A DNA stretch of 31,383 bases. It comes from a virus. Made by a program: the position numbers and the translations under genes. The notes under the pieces are model-generated. The model had not been told where the DNA came from. It did not search any database and saw only the letters and a list, made by a program, of their open reading frames with translations. Positions 28,538-31,383 of this stretch are shown one piece after another; within the stretch, counting starts at the first letter, position 1; every line of letters begins with the position of its first letter. The stretch lies in the IMG/VR virus record IMGVR_UViG_3300010430_000326, positions 1 through 31,383 of that record. One strand, written 5' to 3'.

Positions 28538-28904
28538 CGTCCGTGAACCGGAAGATCATAGGCTTGAGGTCGACCTGTGGATGCACGAAGAGGACGACCG
28601 CATCTTTTTCTGCGCAGTGGAGGGTGAGGAGTTCGCGTGTGTGCTCGTAGTCCATCCGTACGATGACGCAGCGGTGCTGCACTGCGAGGTCTATCGGTGG
28701 AACCTCCGGTATCTTGCCCTCTACCGAGAGATGTTCGGCGATATCCGTGCGGTTCTCCGGGAGAAGGGAATCCGCCAACTGGTCCCTGCCACGGGAGAAA
28801 ACGGCGAGAAGATGCAGCGATTCGCACAACTTTTCGGCTTCCGCTGCCTCGACGTTTTCGAACAGGGATCCGACACGGTTCACTTCGCGGTCATGGAGGC
28901 GTGA
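28524..28904 (+). CDS. internal virion protein A-like (T7 gp13 position), GNAT-like fold
   Basis: The protein has 126 residues. It has two acidic segments early (DLWMHEEDDRIFFCAVEGEE), then strand-helix elements of a GNAT-like fold (RYLALYREMFGDIRAVLREK, GIRQLVPATGENGEKMQRFA, FGFRCLDVFEQG). The position between gp12-like and gp14-like genes equals that of gp13 in T7. Such proteins assist assembly of the internal core. Enzymatic activity is not implied, and the usual acetyl-CoA loop is not evident. Confidence 0.55.
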   Translation: MSTSSVREPEDHRLEVDLWMHEEDDRIFFCAVEGEEFACVLVVHPYDDAAVLHCEVYRWNLRYLALYREMFGDIRAVLREKGIRQLVPATGENGEKMQRFAQLFGFRCLDVFEQGSDTVHFAVMEA

Positions 28905-28905
28905 G

Positions 28906-29352
28906 ATGGGAGCAGCACCAGCGGTAGCAATCTTGATCGGCTCCGTGGTGTCGGCCGCAGCCACGGCCTATGCCGGATACCAACAACAGCAACAGGGGAA
29001 GTACAACGAAAAGATCCTGAAGGAAGAAGGCCGGGCCGCGCGCCAAAAGGCCAAGTACGACGAGACGGCCCACCGAGAGCGGGTGCGTAGCCTTCTGAGC
29101 CGGCAGCGGGCGCTCTACGGGGCGTCGGGTGTCACGCAACAGGGGAGCCCCAGTCTCGCGCTCCAGGAAACCGTCGCCCGGGGCGAGATGGACGCACAGG
29201 CCATTCGCTATGGGGGGCAGGTCGCAGAGCGATCGATGCGGAACCGTGGCCAACTCCGTCGCCGGGAGGGGCAGGCAGCGTTCCAGTCCGGGCTGGTTCG
29301 GGCCGGTGGGACCCTCTTGCAGGGATACGGTCAGTACCGGACCGCGCCGTAA
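28906..29352 (+). CDS. internal virion protein B (T7 gp14-like)
   Basis: The protein has 148 residues and starts MGAAPAVAILIGSVVSAAAT. A hydrophobic N-terminus of about 20 residues is followed by a QQQQQGKYNEKILKEEGRAA helix and ALYGASGVTQQGSPSLALQE, the conserved G-x-T/S-P-S-x-A-L motif of gp14-like proteins. It probably inserts into the outer membrane during ejection. An in-frame frame from 28663 is rejected since it would overlap the previous gene. Confidence 0.75.
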   Translation: MGAAPAVAILIGSVVSAAATAYAGYQQQQQGKYNEKILKEEGRAARQKAKYDETAHRERVRSLLSRQRALYGASGVTQQGSPSLALQETVARGEMDAQAIRYGGQVAERSMRNRGQLRRREGQAAFQSGLVRAGGTLLQGYGQYRTAP

Positions 29353-29364
29353 TCAGAGGGAACC

Positions 29365-31023
29365 ATGCCGAGAATTCCCCGCTACCAGAGAACGCAGACG
29401 ATCCCCGGAACCGCTGGAGGAGTAGAGGCCCGCGGTGCCGGGAGGGTTGCGGAGGCGGTGGCCGACACGGCGGGCATTGCGGGAGAGACGGCCGTACGAA
29501 TCCAACGTGTAGAGGCGCGCGAAGAAGAAGAGCGGCAGCGGGCCGCAGCCCTCCTCGAGGAGGAAGAGCGCCACTACTCGACTGTGCGCCTCGGCAACCA
29601 GATCAACGAGTCTGCCCTGCAACTCCAGCAGGATCGTACGGAGATCCGCGGAGTTGAAGCTTTCGGGACGATGGAGGCTGTCGACGAATGGGAAGCCCTC
29701 ACTCGAGAGCAACACCTCACCGGGCTCGACGATCTCCAAATGCGGCGGGATCTCGAGGCCCATATCGACAAGACGACCCTCCGCCTTCGTGGGGCGCTCT
29801 TCCCGCATGAGGCCCGCGAACGGGACCAGGCCGCAGCGGACACCCGCGTGCAGGCGTTCGAGAGCGCCGAGAAAGCCGCCCGCAACGGCGCCGGCACCCT
29901 CGACGAAATCATGGCGGGATACGACGACATCATCGCCCGGGATCCCCGACTGACCGCAGAGGAGAAAGAGGATGCCCTAGTGGAGGGAGAGTCCGCACTC
30001 GCTCTCGCGTATCTCGAGGGAATGGTCGAGAACGACCCGGAGGCGGCGATTGCACTGATCGAGTCGGGGAGCCTCGACGACTACCTCGACGACGGGGAGC
30101 AAAGGGATGCAGAAAAAGATGCGCGAAAAGCGCTGAAAGCGGCCGATGACTCCCGCCGCCTCGCAGAGAAACAAGAGCGGGCCCGAGCAAAGGCGGAACT
30201 CGAAGCCGCGCGGGAGAAAACTCGAAACCTGTTCGTGGCAAAGGGAGCAGCCGATATGCTCCTGCCATCCGATGTCCTGAATAGCAACCTCTCGGCGAAA
30301 GAAAAGCAGCAGTGGCTGGACTTCATCGCCAAGCAAGAGAAGGAGATCGACAAGGAACTCAAAGCGACGGAGACAGAAGAGGAGAAGGCCGAGAAGGAAC
30401 GGAAGAAAGAGGAAGCCCGCGAAGCGGAGGCCGACCTTACCGGGCAGGTAATAGAAGCGACACCCGACGAGGAGCAGGAAACCCGGCAGACCATCCTCGA
30501 CGCCATGCACGAGGGGCGGATCAAGCCCGAAACCGCCCGCACGTTAAACAATCTCCTGGACCGCAGACAGGAAGAGGATCCGCTGAAAGGCGAACAGGCG
30601 AAGGTCGCGCTCCAGCGGCTGAACAGGGCCCGGACGGATGGACTTTTCGGCGATGCCGATGAGCGTTCCGCGAAATGGGCGGAGGCCACCCTCCTCTTGC
30701 AGCGGTACGTTCGCAACAGCTATGGCCAACCCGACTACGATCCAGATAGCTTCGTCGACCAACTCCTCGAAGAACCGAAGGACTCCCTCTGGCGCAGGGT
30801 ATTCGGTGACCATGAAACCGAGGAGCAGAGACAGGAAAGGCTGGAGACTGAAGCGGGCCCCCGCAGGCGCGAAGAGCGCCCCACCCTCCGGGAAACGCCA
30901 CCATCCGCAGTCCCCCCCCTCGAAAAATGGCTCTCCGAGGTGCGTCCTCTCAACCCTGGGGTTTCTGACAAAGAATTGAGAGAGCACTATCAGCAAAGGT
31001 ACGGGAATGCCAGAAATCGTTGA
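29365..31023 (+). CDS. internal virion protein C (T7 gp15-like position)
   Basis: The protein has 552 residues. It is highly charged and helical, with coiled-coil segments (REEEERQRAAALLEEEERHY, EAREAEADLTGQ, KATETEEEKAEKERKKEEA) and a C-terminal PLEKWLSEVRPLNPGVSDKE. Position and composition fit the core or ejection protein after gp14-like; sequence motifs of T7 gp15 are not obvious. It ends 17 bases into the next gene. Confidence 0.6.
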   Translation: MPRIPRYQRTQTIPGTAGGVEARGAGRVAEAVADTAGIAGETAVRIQRVEAREEEERQRAAALLEEEERHYSTVRLGNQINESALQLQQDRTEIRGVEAFGTMEAVDEWEALTREQHLTGLDDLQMRRDLEAHIDKTTLRLRGALFPHEARERDQAAADTRVQAFESAEKAARNGAGTLDEIMAGYDDIIARDPRLTAEEKEDALVEGESALALAYLEGMVENDPEAAIALIESGSLDDYLDDGEQRDAEKDARKALKAADDSRRLAEKQERARAKAELEAAREKTRNLFVAKGAADMLLPSDVLNSNLSAKEKQQWLDFIAKQEKEIDKELKATETEEEKAEKERKKEEAREAEADLTGQVIEATPDEEQETRQTILDAMHEGRIKPETARTLNNLLDRRQEEDPLKGEQAKVALQRLNRARTDGLFGDADERSAKWAEATLLLQRYVRNSYGQPDYDPDSFVDQLLEEPKDSLWRRVFGDHETEEQRQERLETEAGPRRREERPTLRETPPSAVPPLEKWLSEVRPLNPGVSDKELREHYQQRYGNARNR

Positions 31024-31383
31024 TCCGTACGATTCCCGCCCCAAGATCGTTGATCCCCATGCGGATCCAGAAACGGAGGGTACGGAGCCTGCTCCTCCCC
31101 GCACGGGTCCAGGACCGCTACTCGTCCCGAGCGATCTCCCCGACGAGATGGCCGAGCGTCTTCTCCAGTACTCAGACAATCCCGCCGAAGACCATGCTCG
31201 GGTCCACAAGGCCCTGTTCTACGCTGAAGTTTTCGACATCGAGCCCTCTCTGGCGTTTGAATATGCCGAGGGCATCGACAATGCCGTTGCGAACCAACAG
31301 GAGACACCCTTCGGGAAGGTAGACATCACGCGGGATCAGGTACTCCGCGAGATCGAGAAGATCCGCACTGCGCCGGGATGGGA
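31007..31383 (+). CDS. large internal virion protein (T7 gp16-like position), N-terminal part
   Basis: The frame is open from ATG 31007 (after AAAGG) to the window edge. It opens MPEIVDPYDSRPKIVDPHAD with an IVDP repeat, then a Pro-rich linker, then EMAERLLQYSDNPAEDHARV and DIEPSLAFEYAEGIDNAVAN, a helical pattern seen in internal virion proteins. It is the last gene of the operon, and a lytic transglycosylase domain could follow outside the window. Identity is inferred from order. Confidence 0.6.
   Translation, partial: MPEIVDPYDSRPKIVDPHADPETEGTEPAPPRTGPGPLLVPSDLPDEMAERLLQYSDNPAEDHARVHKALFYAEVFDIEPSLAFEYAEGIDNAVANQQETPFGKVDITRDQVLREIEKIRTAPGW

Noticed and set aside
31014-31060. Short repeat ATCGTTGATCC at the start of the last gene
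   Set aside because: It only encodes a repeated IVDP motif and has no sign of regulatory use.
1-31383. A changed genetic code in which TGA is read as an amino acid
   Set aside because: Many genes end in TGA with exact ATGA, GTGA or TGATG junctions, so TGA is a normal stop here and the case at 24618 is local.
1-31383. CRISPR arrays, tRNA genes, insertion sequences, phage integrase
   Set aside because: No regularly spaced repeats, no cloverleaf, no transposase or integrase motifs were found in either strand.

Overview
The window is one stretch of a short-tailed (podovirus-type) double-stranded DNA phage genome, cut at both ends. The evidence is the virion module on the right: small and large terminase, a T7-type head-tail connector (portal), a scaffold, a major capsid protein, a capsid cement protein, tail tubular proteins A and B, and a series of internal virion proteins like T7 gp13 to gp16. 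The host is probably a GC-rich bacterium: coding DNA is GC-rich, nearly all genes have AGGAGG-type ribosome sites, and three promoters match the sigma-70 consensus with 17-base spacers. No integrase, RNA polymerase, DNA polymerase, endolysin or tRNA is visible here, so lifestyle and polymerase source cannot be read from this window.

Layout. (1) Positions 1-3019, minus strand: a recombination module with an SbcC/RecF-like ATPase (cut by the window edge), a PolB-type 3'-5' exonuclease, a Rad52-like annealing protein with a zinc ribbon, and three small proteins. (2) Positions 3071-3132: two divergent sigma-70 promoters sharing a palindrome that contains both -35 boxes, next to a small helix-turn-helix gene. 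(3) Positions 3171-6635, plus strand: a VRR-NUC nuclease, then a lower-GC stretch (about 3830-5640) whose genes end in attC-like recombination sites, as integron gene cassettes do. It carries a DNA methyltransferase and small Cys-rich proteins. Several small accessory genes follow, including a secreted protein and a lipoprotein. (4) Positions 6649-9453: a DpdA/TGT-like gene between two 21-bp direct repeats, a noncoding segment with nested and crossing inverted repeats (a probable pseudoknotted RNA), then a replication initiator with iterons inside its gene and a G39P-like helicase loader. (5) Positions 9455-9707: a strong promoter followed about 70 bases after its expected start by a canonical terminator. 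(6) Positions 9708-31383: terminase, acetyltransferase, membrane proteins, a secreted protein, fibre/receptor proteins with a duplicated domain, portal, head, tail and internal virion proteins.

How it works together. The left arm would repair and recombine phage DNA, the centre starts replication (initiator, origin, helicase loader) and may modify DNA (methyltransferase, DpdA-like protein), and the right arm builds the particle and the DNA-ejection machine. Most right-arm genes overlap by 1-14 bases (ATGA, GTGA and TGATG junctions), so translation is probably coupled through long operons.

The observations most worth a second look are the attC-like cassette sites inside a phage, the small head-region gene with an in-frame TGA where a Cys is expected and a hairpin just after it, and the pseudoknotted RNA candidate upstream of the initiator.
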